DNA from: Pseudomonas fortuita
GTDB lineage: Bacteria; Pseudomonadota; Gammaproteobacteria; Pseudomonadales; Pseudomonadaceae
Length of the DNA: 64,000 bases
Direction of reading: 5' to 3'
Assembly (NCBI RefSeq): GCF_026898135.2
Contig: NZ_CP114035.2
Location: 599,501-663,500, forward strand
Shown: positions 8,456 through 17,232 of the stretch, piece by piece
Position numbering within the stretch: the first letter of the stretch is position 1
How the letters are laid out: the number at the start of each line of letters is the position of its first letter
Translations under genes and position numbers: made by a program
Notes under the pieces: model-generated
Seen by the model: only the letters and a program-made list of their open reading frames with translations
Databases searched by the model: none
Told to the model about the DNA's origin: nothing

Positions 8456-9031
8456 TCAGAAGGCGACCACTGCCTTGGCAGGCGTGGTTTCCACGCCTTT
8501 CTGGCCGTTGGGGCCGATCAGTTGCACGTTGATTTTCTGGGTGGCCGGGAAGGCCTTGAACAGGGGCGTCAGGTCGAACTGTGTGAGTTTTTCGGGGTTG
8601 GCGCAGGTCAGTTGGTAATGGGCGCCGATGTCGCTGTGCGGGTGGCCATGCGCGTGTTCATCGTCATCGTCGTCAGCTTTCGCGGCGTCACCGAACAACG
8701 GGCTTTCCAGTTCCTGCTGTTCTTCCTTGCAGTTTGCTGCTGCAGAAAGGCCGAACAGCTTGAGGGGTTGTTCGAGTTGCTGGTGCACGGCAGCGACCTT
8801 GGCCTTGTCGGCATCACTGCTTGCGGCATGCTCGAAGCCCACCAGGTTCATCGCCGGGCTGTCCAGCTCCAGCTCAAGGGTGTTGCCATCGAGCACGATG
8901 TTGAGCTTGGCCACGCCATGCTCGTGGGCGCCGAGCGTACCATGGGCGTGATCATGATCATGGTCATCGTGGGCATGGGCCACGGCCAGTGGCAGCAAGG
9001 CGAAGGGCAGGGCGAGCAGCAGGCGACGCAT
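8456..9031 (-). CDS. DUF2796 histidine-rich periplasmic zinc-binding protein
   Basis: A 191-residue secreted protein: signal peptide MRRLLLALPFALLPLAVAHA followed immediately by HDDHDHDHAHGTLGAHEHG, and a second acidic/His run DDDDDEHAHGHPHSD in the middle. These clusters are typical of periplasmic zinc chelators such as ZrgA and ZnuA loops. Two cysteines (NCKEE and LTCANPEK) may form a disulfide. It is the first gene of the operon, 31 bases downstream of a Zur-like palindrome, so it is probably induced by zinc starvation, as its P. aeruginosa counterpart PA4063 is. It likely delivers zinc to the ABC machinery. Confidence 0.88.
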   Translation of the reverse strand: MRRLLLALPFALLPLAVAHAHDDHDHDHAHGTLGAHEHGVAKLNIVLDGNTLELELDSPAMNLVGFEHAASSDADKAKVAAVHQQLEQPLKLFGLSAAANCKEEQQELESPLFGDAAKADDDDDEHAHGHPHSDIGAHYQLTCANPEKLTQFDLTPLFKAFPATQKINVQLIGPNGQKGVETTPAKAVVAF

Positions 9032-9061
9032 GGACGACTCCGGAGCGGGCTGGAAGATTGA

Positions 9062-9074
9062 GTTATGTTATAAC
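9062..9074 (-). promoter_or_regulatory. Zur box
   Basis: A 13-bp palindrome GTTATGTTATAAC sits 31 bases upstream of the DUF2796 start codon. It matches the core of the Zur motif known in gamma-proteobacteria (GTTATAnnATAAC-like) and lies where a repressor would block the promoter. Zur as the binder is inferred from the motif and the operon content. Confidence 0.7.
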
Positions 9075-9161
9075 AACTTTTCTGCGCGCCGCCAGCCTGC
9101 GTGGCTAAGGTTTCATGTTGCGGTAGCATGGCTGCATTGACTTGGGCTCAAGGAACGCATC

Positions 9162-9506
9162 ATGAGAATTCGTGGACAGATTGGTGACTGGCCGGTGGAC
9201 CTGACCATCGAGCTGGCGCCTGAAGAGTGGGCGCAACTGGGTAAGCAAATCGAGGTGCCTGCAGTGGTTCAAGGTGCTGCGACGCCTACAGTGGCGGCAC
9301 CGCGCCAGGATGACGGGCAATGGACCGCCGCGCGTGATGTGTTGCGCCTTGCCGGGCAGATGAGCGGGCCGGAGTTGCTGGACCGGCTGGAAGGGCTGGC
9401 GGGAAGCACGGCGGCAGGCAAACGGCTGCTGGTGCGCTTGCGGCACAGCAGTGAGGTGAAGGTGGAAAGTGGCGTGGATGCGCCGGTCTATCACTGGGTT
9501 GGGTGA
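9162..9506 (+). CDS. Conserved hypothetical protein
   Basis: A 114-residue acidic cytosolic protein starting MRIRGQIGDWPVDLTIELAP with AAGGAACG upstream of the ATG. There is no signal peptide or membrane segment. The middle is an Ala/Pro/Thr-rich linker (PAVVQGAATPTVAAP), and the C-terminal half is a predicted helical domain (ARDVLRLAGQMSGPELLDRLEGLAGSTAAGKRLL). It is divergent from the zinc operon and stands alone, followed by a REP pair. I do not recognise a family with known function. Codon use fits the genome, so the gene looks real. Confidence 0.7.
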   Translation: MRIRGQIGDWPVDLTIELAPEEWAQLGKQIEVPAVVQGAATPTVAAPRQDDGQWTAARDVLRLAGQMSGPELLDRLEGLAGSTAAGKRLLVRLRHSSEVKVESGVDAPVYHWVG

Positions 9507-9526
9507 ATTGGTATTGCCTGTTCTGG

Positions 9527-9613
9527 CCTCTTCGCGGGCGCGCCCGCCCCCACAGGATTTCACCGCACTTGGGAGCTGTGCACACCTGTGGGAGCGGGCA
9601 TGCCCGCGAACGA
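9527..9613. repeat. REP pair (inverted)
   Basis: TTCGCGGGCGCGCCCGCCCC at about 9531 and GGGAGCGGGCATGCCCGCGA at about 9590 form an inverted pair between the convergent ends of the hypothetical gene and the thioredoxin-like gene. Confidence 0.85.
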
Positions 9614-9641
9614 GGGCGAAGCCCTCGCAAATGCCACCAGG

Positions 9642-10514
9642 TCAGAACATCGCCGCCGATAGCTTGCGGCGATAAACGCCAACCAGCGGATGATCCCCCC
9701 CCAGCAGCTCGAACACCTGCAGCAACGCCTTCTGCGGCAGCCCGTTCTCGTAGCCACGGTTACGCTGGAACAGCTTCAGCAGCCCATCCAGCGCCGCTTC
9801 GTACTGCTGGCGCGCCAGCTGCTGAATGCTCAGCTGATAGGCCGCCTCGTCATCCTGCGGATTCTGCGCCAGGCGGCTTTTCAGGTCTGCCACTTCTGGC
9901 AGGCTGGCGGCCTGGCGCAGGAAGGTCAGCTGGGCCTTGGCCCCGGCCAGTGCAGCCTTGTGCTCGTCGGTCTTGACCGCATCCAGCACCACCTGGGCCT
10001 CGCCCAGCTCGCCACGTTCGGCCAGGCAGCGGGCGTACAGGATCAGCGCCTCGGCGTTGCTGTTGTCCTCACCCAGCAGTGCCTGCAGCAACGCTTCGGC
10101 TTCGGCAAAGCGGCTTTCGGCAAACAGCGCCTTGGCCTGCTCCAGCGGCGAAGCGACGGGTGCAGCGGGCATCTGCACGTGCGGCTCGAGCATGGCGCGA
10201 ATCGCCGATTCCGGCTGAGCCCCGGCAAAACCGTCCACCGGCTGGCCGTCCTTGAACAGCACGACGGTCGGCAGGCTGCGAATGCCGAACTGGGCAACCA
10301 CCTGTTGCTCCACGTCGCAGTTGATCTTGGCCAGCAGCAGCTCGCCCTGGTAACCCTCGGCGATCTTGGCCAGCAACGGCATCAGTGCCTTGCAGGGCGC
10401 GCACCACTCGGCCCAGAAGTCCACCAGCACCGGCTTGTGGAAGGAGTTCTCGATTACCAGTTGCTGGAAGGTGGCATCGGTAGCGTCGAAAATGTAAGGC
10501 GTGTCTTGGGTCAT
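9642..10514 (-). CDS. cnoX: Thioredoxin-fold co-chaperone CnoX/YbbN
   Basis: A 290-residue protein with an N-terminal thioredoxin domain (FWAEWCAPCKALMP, a WCAPC active site near residue 35) and a C-terminal helical TPR-like region (residues 130-290) containing repeated segments such as ESRFAEAEALLQALLGEDN. This matches YbbN/CnoX, a holdase that protects proteins during bleach stress and hands them to DnaK and GroEL. The E. coli protein has a degenerate site, while this one keeps both cysteines and could have redox activity. It is monocistronic, 31 bases from the methyltransferase gene on the same strand, and may be read with it. Confidence 0.88.
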   Translation of the reverse strand: MTQDTPYIFDATDATFQQLVIENSFHKPVLVDFWAEWCAPCKALMPLLAKIAEGYQGELLLAKINCDVEQQVVAQFGIRSLPTVVLFKDGQPVDGFAGAQPESAIRAMLEPHVQMPAAPVASPLEQAKALFAESRFAEAEALLQALLGEDNSNAEALILYARCLAERGELGEAQVVLDAVKTDEHKAALAGAKAQLTFLRQAASLPEVADLKSRLAQNPQDDEAAYQLSIQQLARQQYEAALDGLLKLFQRNRGYENGLPQKALLQVFELLGGDHPLVGVYRRKLSAAMF

Positions 10515-10545
10515 CGCGACTCTCGCAAACTCGTGAATGGCACCA

Positions 10546-11205
10546 CTATAAGGCGTCGCGGCTGGCGTGGTACAGGCTGACCCTGCGGAATTCGTGTGGC
10601 TCGGCCAGGTCCGGCAGGGTCAGCGCTTCGAGCACGCCCAGCTGTTGGTACAGCGGGTGGCAGAAGTTGCGTACGCGCGAGTCGGCCACCAGCGCTTGGC
10701 GGCCGCGGCCGAGGAAGGCGTCCAGCAGCGGCAGGTTGGCGCGGTCGTACAGCACATCGGCGACCAGGATCAGGTCGAAGCGGTCGTCCTCGGCAAAAAA
10801 GTCACTGCTGTAATTAAGCTCGACCCCATTCAGCGCGGCATTGGCGCGGCAGGCATCGAGGGCCAGCGGGTCGAGGTCGCAGGCCACCACTTCCAATGCA
10901 CCGGCGCGCGCGGCGGCAATACCGGCGATACCTGAGCCGGCGCCAAAGTCCAGCACGCGCTTGCCGGCCACCCACTCCGGGCGCTCGGCCAGGTAGCGGG
11001 CCATGGCCAGGCCACTGGCCCAGCAAAAACTCCAGTAGGGCGGCTCTTCAAGGATGCGCCGGGTTTCTTCGCTGCTGAAAGCGCGGTCCATGTTCTGGTC
11101 GTCGATCAACCACAGCTTCAGGTCACAGCCGGGCAGCTCGCTGACGATCAGGCGCGCTTCGCCGATCAGGCCGCTGAGGGCCTGTTGCAGGGCCACGGGT
11201 GCCAC
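10546..11205 (-). CDS. SAM-dependent methyltransferase (ETFB/PrmA-like lysine methyltransferase)
   Basis: A 219-residue class I methyltransferase. Motif I is VLDFGAGSGIAGIAAARAG at about residue 84, followed by VVACDLDPLALDACRANAALNG and the post-motif LILVADVLYD, a pattern shared with small protein lysine methyltransferases (METTL20/ETFBKMT-like) and PrmA. It begins with GTG directly adjoining the stop of the lipoprotein gene, so the two are co-translated. The target protein is not known; electron transfer flavoprotein or a ribosomal protein are the family precedents. Confidence 0.8.
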   Translation of the reverse strand: MAPVALQQALSGLIGEARLIVSELPGCDLKLWLIDDQNMDRAFSSEETRRILEEPPYWSFCWASGLAMARYLAERPEWVAGKRVLDFGAGSGIAGIAAARAGALEVVACDLDPLALDACRANAALNGVELNYSSDFFAEDDRFDLILVADVLYDRANLPLLDAFLGRGRQALVADSRVRNFCHPLYQQLGVLEALTLPDLAEPHEFRRVSLYHASRDAL

Positions 11206-11658
11206 TTACGGCGCCTTCTCGAAACGCAGCGGGCCGGTGGCTTGGGTTTGGGCCTGGCTGATACGCACCGGTGGCAGGTGCATGATCAACTGGCCGGAGC
11301 TGCTGGCGCGGCCACGCAGCTCGACCCGCGCGCCGGCCGGGAACGCTTCGGGGTTGAAGCGCAGGTGGTAGGGCAGGGCCTGGCCGGTGCCGGTCAGGTT
11401 GCTGCTGGCCAGCAGGCGTTGCGGGCGGTCGCGTTCGTCGATGACCAGCAAGGCCAGTTCCACGTCGGCACCTGCCGGGATTTCCAGCAAGGTGCCGCTC
11501 AGTTCGCGCTGGTAGGCCGGCAGCGGTCCCAGTACTTCGGCCGGTTTGGCCGAGCGGGTTGGCGTGGGCGCCGGGGGCGTATCGGTTTTCGGCCTGTCGC
11601 TGCCGCAGGCAGCGAGCAGGGCGGCGCAGCACAGCACAACGAGCGTTCGGTAGTGCAT
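11206..11658 (-). CDS. YbaY-family lipoprotein
   Basis: A 150-residue lipoprotein precursor. The lipobox LLAAC places the lipidated cysteine at about residue 18, followed by a Pro/Thr-rich linker ([17 protein letters not shown]) and a YbaY-type beta domain beginning [22 protein letters not shown]. The residue after the Cys is Gly, which favours the outer membrane. It ends flush with the GTG of the methyltransferase gene. YbaY proteins are conserved envelope lipoproteins without an established biochemical role. The ATG was chosen because it begins the signal sequence. Confidence 0.85.
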   Translation of the reverse strand: MHYRTLVVLCCAALLAACGSDRPKTDTPPAPTPTRSAKPAEVLGPLPAYQRELSGTLLEIPAGADVELALLVIDERDRPQRLLASSNLTGTGQALPYHLRFNPEAFPAGARVELRGRASSSGQLIMHLPPVRISQAQTQATGPLRFEKAP

Positions 11659-11764
11659 GGGGTCGTCCTTCACGGGCAGATTTCCCATGGATGTTAACCC
11701 CTTTGGCTTGTCTTGCCAGTGCAATGCGCTACCATGGCCCTCCCTTTTTTTGTTGCCTGCCACC

Positions 11765-12229
11765 ATGCACTGTCCCTTTTGCGGTGCCAACGACACCAAG
11801 GTCATCGACTCTCGCCTCGTTGCCGAGGGCGAGCAGGTGCGCCGCCGCCGCGAATGCGTGGCCTGTGGCGAGCGCTTCACCACCTTCGAAACCGCCGAAC
11901 TGGTGCTGCCCCGGCTGATCAAGCAGGACGGCACGCGCCAGCCTTTCGACGAAGAAAAGCTGCGCGCCGGCATGCAGCGGGCGCTGGAAAAGCGCCCGGT
12001 CAGCGTCGAGCGCCTGGAAGCGGCGCTGGCGCACATCAAAAGCCGCTTGCGTGCCACTGGCGAGCGCGAAGTCAAATCGCTGGTGGTGGGAGAAATGGTC
12101 ATGGCCGAGTTGCGCAAGCTCGACGAGGTGGCCTATATCCGCTTTGCCTCGGTGTACCGACGCTTCCAGGACCTCGACGAGTTCCGCGAAGAAATCGACC
12201 GCCTGGCCCGTGAGCCGGCTAAAGAGTGA
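11765..12229 (+). CDS. nrdR: Transcriptional repressor NrdR
   Basis: A 154-residue protein with the zinc-ribbon [17 protein letters not shown]...[10 protein letters not shown] (two CxxC pairs) and a C-terminal ATP-cone. It senses dATP/ATP and represses ribonucleotide reductase genes by binding NrdR boxes. Length is standard. The ATG gives the canonical MHCPFC start. It heads the riboflavin cluster, 2 bases before ribD, the usual pairing in Pseudomonas and many other proteobacteria. Confidence 0.97.
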   Translation: MHCPFCGANDTKVIDSRLVAEGEQVRRRRECVACGERFTTFETAELVLPRLIKQDGTRQPFDEEKLRAGMQRALEKRPVSVERLEAALAHIKSRLRATGEREVKSLVVGEMVMAELRKLDEVAYIRFASVYRRFQDLDEFREEIDRLAREPAKE

Positions 12230-12231
12230 AC

Positions 12232-13362
12232 ATGCCCAGCCAAGCCGCCATCCTTGACGCCCACTACATGGCCCGCGCGCTGGAGCTGGCGCGTAAGGGC
12301 GTGTACACCACCCACCCCAACCCGCGCGTAGGTTGCGTGATCGTACGCGATGGCGAAGTGGTGGGCGAAGGCTGGCATGTGCGTGCTGGCGAGCCACATG
12401 CCGAGGTGCATGCCCTGCGCCAGGCCGGTGAGCGTGCCCGTGGCGCCTGTGCATACGTTACCCTCGAGCCGTGCAGCCACCATGGCCGCACGCCGCCGTG
12501 CGCCGAAGCACTGGTGAAGGCTGGCGTAGCGCGGGTGGTGGCAGCCATGCAGGACCCTAACCCGCAAGTGGCGGGGCAGGGCCTGCGGCGCCTGGCCGAG
12601 GCTGGCATCGAAGTGGCCAGTGGCGTGCTCGAAGCCGAGGCCCGCGCGCTCAACCCAGGCTTTCTCAAGCGCATGGAACACGGCCTGCCGTTCGTGCGCG
12701 CCAAGCTGGCCATGAGCCTGGATGGCCGCACCGCGATGGCCAGCGGCGAAAGCCAGTGGATCACCGGCCCCGCTGCCCGTTCGGCGGTGCAGCGCCTGCG
12801 TGCCCGTTCCAGCGTGGTGCTGACCAGCGCTGCCAGTGTGCTGGCCGACAATGCGCGCATGACCGTACGTGGCGCCGAGCTGGGCCTGGACGCCGAAACC
12901 ACCGCCTTGGCACTCAGCCGCACCCCGCTGCGAGTGCTGGTCGATGGCCGCCTGCGCCTGCCACTGGCTGCGCCGTTCTTCCTGGCCGGCCCGGCACTGG
13001 TGGTGACCGCTGTCGCAGATGACCCGCGCTATGCCGCTGCCGGCCACGAACTGCTCAGCTTGCCGGGCGACAATGGCCAGGTCGACCTTGCGGCGCTGTT
13101 GCAGGCCCTGGCCGCCCGCGGCGTCAACGAAATCCTCCTGGAAGGCGGTGCCGGCCTGGTCGGCGCCTTTGCCCGCCAAGGCCTGATCGACGAGTATCAG
13201 CTGTTCGTCGCTGGCACCTTCCTCGGCTCCGACGCCCGCCCATTGCTGGAGTGGCCGCTGGACAAGATGAGCGAAGCGCCGCGATTGAAAATTACCGAAA
13301 TGCGCGCAGTGGGCGATGACTGGCGGGTCACGGCCATCCCCCTGCCGGCGCCCGGCGTATAA
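12232..13362 (+). CDS. ribD: Bifunctional pyrimidine deaminase/reductase RibD
   Basis: A 376-residue enzyme catalysing the second and third steps of riboflavin synthesis: deamination of the pyrimidine, then NADPH reduction of the ribose chain. The deaminase domain (1-145) has HAEVHALRQAG and the zinc motif LEPCSHHGRTPPC. The reductase domain (150-376) contains AKLAMSLDGRTAM and EGGAGLVGAFARQGLIDEY. ATG at 12232 begins the MPSQAAI form; an in-frame GTG 6 bases earlier overlaps the nrdR stop. It is co-transcribed with nrdR and ribC. Confidence 0.96.
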   Translation: MPSQAAILDAHYMARALELARKGVYTTHPNPRVGCVIVRDGEVVGEGWHVRAGEPHAEVHALRQAGERARGACAYVTLEPCSHHGRTPPCAEALVKAGVARVVAAMQDPNPQVAGQGLRRLAEAGIEVASGVLEAEARALNPGFLKRMEHGLPFVRAKLAMSLDGRTAMASGESQWITGPAARSAVQRLRARSSVVLTSAASVLADNARMTVRGAELGLDAETTALALSRTPLRVLVDGRLRLPLAAPFFLAGPALVVTAVADDPRYAAAGHELLSLPGDNGQVDLAALLQALAARGVNEILLEGGAGLVGAFARQGLIDEYQLFVAGTFLGSDARPLLEWPLDKMSEAPRLKITEMRAVGDDWRVTAIPLPAPGV

Positions 13363-13404
13363 TGCCGGGCTTGCCCCGTGCAAACCGTTTTTGAGGAAGA
13401 CCCC

Positions 13405-14070
13405 ATGTTCACCGGCATCATCGAATCCATCGGCACCATCCGCAGCCTCACCCCCAAGGGGGGGGATGTGCGCGTCCACGTCGACACCGGCAAGCTTGAC
13501 CTGGGCGACGTCAAGCTCGGCGACAGCATCGCCGTCAACGGTGTGTGCCTGACCGCCGTCGAACTGCCGGGCAATGGCTTCTGGGCCGATGTCAGCGTCG
13601 AAACCCTCAAACGCACCGCATTTATCGACCTCAAGAGCGGCAGCAAGGTCAACCTGGAAAAGGCCCTGACCCCCACCACCCGTCTGGGCGGGCACCTGGT
13701 CAGCGGCCATGTCGACGGCGTCGGCGAAATCATCTCGCGCAGCGATAACGCCCGCGCCATCCAGTTCCGTGTGCGTGCACCCAAGGAGCTGGCCAAGTAC
13801 ATCGCCCACAAGGGTTCGATCACCGTCGACGGCACCAGCCTGACGGTCAATGAGGTCAATGGCGCCGAGTTCGAGCTGACCATTGTCCCGCACACCCTGT
13901 CCGAAACCATCATGGCCGACTACCGCGCAGGGCGTCGGGTAAACCTTGAGGTCGACCTGCTGGCCCGTTACCTGGAGCGCTTGCTGCTGGGTGACAAGGC
14001 TGCCGAACCGAGCAAGGGCAGTGGCATTACCGAAAGCTTCCTGGCCGCCAACGGCTTCTTGAAATCCTGA
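13405..14070 (+). CDS. ribC: Riboflavin synthase alpha chain
   Basis: A 221-residue protein made of two lumazine-binding repeats. The N-terminus MFTGIIESIGTI and the motif GDSIAVNGVCLT, repeated as GSITVDGTSLTVN, are diagnostic. It dismutates two molecules of 6,7-dimethyl-8-ribityllumazine to riboflavin. ATG 13405 follows TGAGGAAGACC, a good ribosome site; the frame extends upstream but MFTG is the family start. Also called ribE in many Pseudomonas annotations. 42 bases separate it from ribD. Confidence 0.96.
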   Translation: MFTGIIESIGTIRSLTPKGGDVRVHVDTGKLDLGDVKLGDSIAVNGVCLTAVELPGNGFWADVSVETLKRTAFIDLKSGSKVNLEKALTPTTRLGGHLVSGHVDGVGEIISRSDNARAIQFRVRAPKELAKYIAHKGSITVDGTSLTVNEVNGAEFELTIVPHTLSETIMADYRAGRRVNLEVDLLARYLERLLLGDKAAEPSKGSGITESFLAANGFLKS

Positions 14071-14088
14071 TTGAGAAGGGGGTGCCGC

Positions 14089-15180
14089 GTGGCGCTCAAC
14101 AGCATCGAAGAACTGGTCGAAGACATCCGCCAGGGCAAAATGGTCATCCTCATGGATGACGAAGACCGCGAGAACGAAGGCGATATCATCATGGCGGCCG
14201 AATGCTGCCTGCCCGAACATATCAACTTCATGGCCAAGCACGCCCGTGGCCTGATCTGCATGCCGATGACCCGCGAGCGTTGCGAAACGCTGAAGCTGCC
14301 GCTGATGGCGCCGCGCAACGGCTCGGGCTTCGGCACCAAGTTCACCGTATCGATCGAAGCCGCCGAAGGCGTAACCACCGGCATCTCCGCCGCCGACCGA
14401 GCACGCACCGTGCAGGCCGCCGCTGCCAAGGACGCCAAGGCCGAAGACATCGTCAGCCCTGGCCACATCTTCCCGCTGATGGCCCAGCCCGGCGGTACCC
14501 TGGCCCGTGCCGGCCACACCGAAGCCGCCTGCGACCTCGCACGCATGGCCGGTTTCGAGCCAAGCGGCGTGATCTGCGAAGTGATGAACGACGACGGCAC
14601 CATGTCGCGTCGCGCCGAGCTGGAAGTGTTCGCCGCCGAGCACGGCTTGAAGATCGGCACCATCGCCGACCTGATCCACTACCGCATGATCCACGAGCGC
14701 ACCGTGCAGCGTGTTTCCGAGCAGCCGGTGGAGAGCGAGCTGGGCGAGTTCAACCTGGTCACCTACCGCGACGCGGTCGAAGGCGACGTGCACATGGCCC
14801 TGACCCTGGGCAAGATCTGCGCCGAAGAGCCTACCCTGGTGCGTGTGCACAACATGGACCCGCTGCGCGACCTGTTGCTGGTCAAGCAGCCAGGCCGCTG
14901 GAGCCTGCGTGCTGCCATGGCTGCCGTGGCCGAGGCTGGCAGTGGCGTGGTGCTGCTGCTGGGTCACCCGCTGGACGGCGACGTGTTGCTGGCCCACATC
15001 CGCGAAAGCGCGGGCGATGCACCCGCCAAGGCACCGACTACCTACAGCACCGTGGGTGCCGGTTCGCAGATCCTGCGCGACCTCGGTGTGCGCAAGATGC
15101 GCCTGATGAGTTCGCCGATGAAGTTCAACGCGATATCCGGATTCGATCTGGAAGTTGTAGAATACGTGCCCTCCGAGTGA
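14089..15180 (+). CDS. ribBA: 3,4-dihydroxy-2-butanone-4-phosphate synthase with degenerate GTP cyclohydrolase II domain (RibBA/RibB-X)
   Basis: A 363-residue fusion. The N-terminal half (1-205) is an intact DHBP synthase: DDEDRENEGD, then GFGTKFTVSIEAAEGVTTG and SPGHIFPL, which converts ribulose 5-phosphate to the four-carbon riboflavin precursor. The C-terminal half has the fold of GTP cyclohydrolase II but lacks the zinc cysteines (C-x10-C-x-C) plainly present in RibA at 18725, so it is unlikely to open GTP. Such RibB-X proteins are known in gamma-proteobacteria. The start is GTG at 14089, 7 bases after GAGAAGGGGG. It is in the nrdR-rib-nus cluster. Confidence 0.94.
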   Translation: MALNSIEELVEDIRQGKMVILMDDEDRENEGDIIMAAECCLPEHINFMAKHARGLICMPMTRERCETLKLPLMAPRNGSGFGTKFTVSIEAAEGVTTGISAADRARTVQAAAAKDAKAEDIVSPGHIFPLMAQPGGTLARAGHTEAACDLARMAGFEPSGVICEVMNDDGTMSRRAELEVFAAEHGLKIGTIADLIHYRMIHERTVQRVSEQPVESELGEFNLVTYRDAVEGDVHMALTLGKICAEEPTLVRVHNMDPLRDLLLVKQPGRWSLRAAMAAVAEAGSGVVLLLGHPLDGDVLLAHIRESAGDAPAKAPTTYSTVGAGSQILRDLGVRKMRLMSSPMKFNAISGFDLEVVEYVPSE

Positions 15181-15271
15181 CTTGAGGCGGCATTGACGCC
15201 CTCTGCTCGAGTCCAGACCCCTGTCGAGGCCGCTTGTATGCGGCCTCGCTCTTGAAGATGAGAATATCGGA

Positions 15272-15748
15272 ATGACCCTGAAGACCATCGAAGGTACCTT
15301 CATCGCCCCCAAAGGTCGCTATGCTTTGGTGGTTGGCCGCTTCAACAGCTTCGTCGTTGAAAGCCTGGTAAGCGGTGCCGTTGATGCCCTGGTACGCCAC
15401 GGTGTCAGCGAAAGCGACATCACCATCATCCGTGCCCCGGGCGCATTTGAAATCCCGCTGGTAGCACAGAAGGTCGCCCAGCAAGGCGCCTACGACGCGA
15501 TCATCGCCCTGGGCGCCGTGATCCGTGGCGGTACCCCGCACTTTGAATACGTGGCGGGCGAATGCACCAAGGGCCTGGCCCAGGTGTCCATGGAGTTCGG
15601 TGTTCCAGTGGCCTTCGGCGTACTGACCGTCGACTCCATCGAGCAAGCCATCGAGCGTTCCGGCACCAAGGCCGGCAACAAAGGTGCTGAAGCTGCCCTG
15701 TCCGCACTGGAAATGGTCAGCCTGCTGGCGCAGTTGGAGGCCAAGTGA
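15272..15748 (+). CDS. ribH: 6,7-dimethyl-8-ribityllumazine synthase
   Basis: A 158-residue lumazine synthase that condenses the RibD product with the four-carbon unit made by DHBP synthase. Visible motifs are VVGRFNSFV near the N-terminus, [15 protein letters not shown], and [17 protein letters not shown] with the catalytic His. The length is typical for the subunit of the pentameric or icosahedral particle. A 91-base gap to ribBA may hold a separate ribosome site (GAAGATGAGAATATCGGA). The stop overlaps the nusB start by 4 bases. Confidence 0.97.
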   Translation: MTLKTIEGTFIAPKGRYALVVGRFNSFVVESLVSGAVDALVRHGVSESDITIIRAPGAFEIPLVAQKVAQQGAYDAIIALGAVIRGGTPHFEYVAGECTKGLAQVSMEFGVPVAFGVLTVDSIEQAIERSGTKAGNKGAEAALSALEMVSLLAQLEAK

Positions 15749-16245
15749 TTAGCGACGAAAGCGATCGTTTCAACCCGCGCGATCCAAAACCTGCGGATGC
15801 CGGCAAGCCCTCGAAGAGCGCCAAGCGCCGCGAAGCCCGCAAGCTCGCGACCCAGGCACTGTACCAGTGGCACATGGCGCAGCATTCGCTGAACGAGATC
15901 GAAGCGCAGTTCCGGGTGGATAACGATTTCACCGATGTCGACGGTGCCTATTTCCGTGAAATCCTGCATGGGGTTCCGGCAATCAAGGGCGAAATCGACA
16001 AGGCCCTGGCGCCTTGCATGACCATGACGCTGGAAGAGCTCGACCCGGTCGAGCTGGCCGTGCTGCGTCTGTCCACCTGGGAGTTCATCAAGCGCGTCGA
16101 CGTACCGTACCGCGTAGTGATCAACGAAGGTGTCGAGCTGGCCAAGGTCTTTGGTGCCACCGACGGCCACAAGTTCGTCAACGGCGTGCTGGACAAGCTG
16201 GCACCGTCGCTGCGTGAAGCCGAAGTCAAGGCGAACAAGCGCTGA
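15745..16245 (+). CDS. nusB: Transcription antitermination factor NusB
   Basis: A 166-residue all-helical RNA-binding protein that joins NusE (S10) on boxA RNA for rRNA antitermination. Recognisable segments are [19 protein letters not shown] near the N-terminus and [32 protein letters not shown] near the C-terminus. It starts with GTG in a GTGA overlap with ribH, so it is coupled to riboflavin gene expression, a common arrangement. The first 25 residues are a charged, unstructured extension usual in Pseudomonas. Confidence 0.96.
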   Translation: MISDESDRFNPRDPKPADAGKPSKSAKRREARKLATQALYQWHMAQHSLNEIEAQFRVDNDFTDVDGAYFREILHGVPAIKGEIDKALAPCMTMTLEELDPVELAVLRLSTWEFIKRVDVPYRVVINEGVELAKVFGATDGHKFVNGVLDKLAPSLREAEVKANKR

Positions 16246-16263
16246 TTCTGGCGCTGCCGAGCC

Positions 16264-17232
16264 ATGGGTGAGTTCGAGCTGATCAACCATTACTTCGCCG
16301 CCGCGCCTTGTGCGCAGGGCGGCGAAGGCGTGGCCCTGGGTATCGGCGACGATTGCGCCCTGCTGGCCCTTCCCCCCGGTGAGCAACTGGCGGTGTCGAC
16401 CGACACCCTGGTCGCCGGGGTGCATTTTCCCGCTGTTTGCGATCCGCTGCTGCTTGGCCAGCGTTCGCTGGCCGTGGCCGCCAGTGACCTGGCCGCCATG
16501 GGTGCAACTGCGATCGGCTTCACCCTCGCCCTGACCTTGCCTGATGTTGGCCCTGACTGGCTGGCAGCCTATGCTGACGGCCTCAGCCGCATGGCCCACC
16601 GTTGCCGCATGAGCCTGATCGGGGGTGACACTACCCGAGGCCCGCTGAGCATAACCGTTACCGTGTTTGGCCGTGTACCGACAGGCCAGGCGTTGCGCCG
16701 TAGCGGTGCACGGCCAGGCGACCTGCTGTGCGTTGGCGGGGTGCTGGGCAAGGCGGCCGGCGCGCTGCCGCTGGTGCTGGGCGAGCGCGAGGCGCCTGCT
16801 GAACAGGCCGAGCCGCTGCTGGCCCATTACTGGTCGCCAATGCCGCAGCTCACCCTCGGAACGCTGCTGCGTGGTCGGGCCACGGCGGCGCTGGACATCT
16901 CTGACGGCCTGCTCGCTGATTGCGGGCACATCGCCAAGGCGTCCGGCGTTGCGCTGGAGGTGAACCTGGCCCAGGTGCCAGTGTCTCCTGCTGTAGAGGC
17001 TTTCCTCGGCCGCGAAGCAGCAGTGCAGGCAGCCCTCGCCGGTGGCGATGATTACGTGCTGGCCTTTACGCTGCCGCCTGAGGCGCTGGCGCCCTTGGCT
17101 GATCTTGGCGTGGTCGAGGTGCATACCATTGGTCGTGTGCTCGAAGGGCAGGGCGTCACCTTGCGCGATGTGCAGGGCCGGGACATCACCCCCGTTCAGC
17201 GGGGCTATCAACACTTTAGGGAGACACCGTGA
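16264..17232 (+). CDS. thiL: Thiamine-monophosphate kinase
   Basis: A 322-residue PurM-like ATP enzyme that phosphorylates thiamine phosphate to the active diphosphate. The metal and ATP motifs GIGDDCALL near residue 26, STDTLVAGVHF, and GGDTTRGPLSITVTVFG are present, along with DISDGLLADCGHIAKASG and AGGDDYVLAFT. ATG at 16264 gives MGEFELIN, the family start. It sits between nusB and pgpA with a 4-base overlap to pgpA. Confidence 0.96.
   Translation: MGEFELINHYFAAAPCAQGGEGVALGIGDDCALLALPPGEQLAVSTDTLVAGVHFPAVCDPLLLGQRSLAVAASDLAAMGATAIGFTLALTLPDVGPDWLAAYADGLSRMAHRCRMSLIGGDTTRGPLSITVTVFGRVPTGQALRRSGARPGDLLCVGGVLGKAAGALPLVLGEREAPAEQAEPLLAHYWSPMPQLTLGTLLRGRATAALDISDGLLADCGHIAKASGVALEVNLAQVPVSPAVEAFLGREAAVQAALAGGDDYVLAFTLPPEALAPLADLGVVEVHTIGRVLEGQGVTLRDVQGRDITPVQRGYQHFRETP

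Noticed and set aside
12133..15312. 1059-codon open frame on the minus strand across the rib genes
   Set aside because: It is antisense to ribD, ribC and ribBA, all of which have clear family motifs; long antisense frames are common in high-GC DNA. Its translation is His/Gln-rich without any domain.
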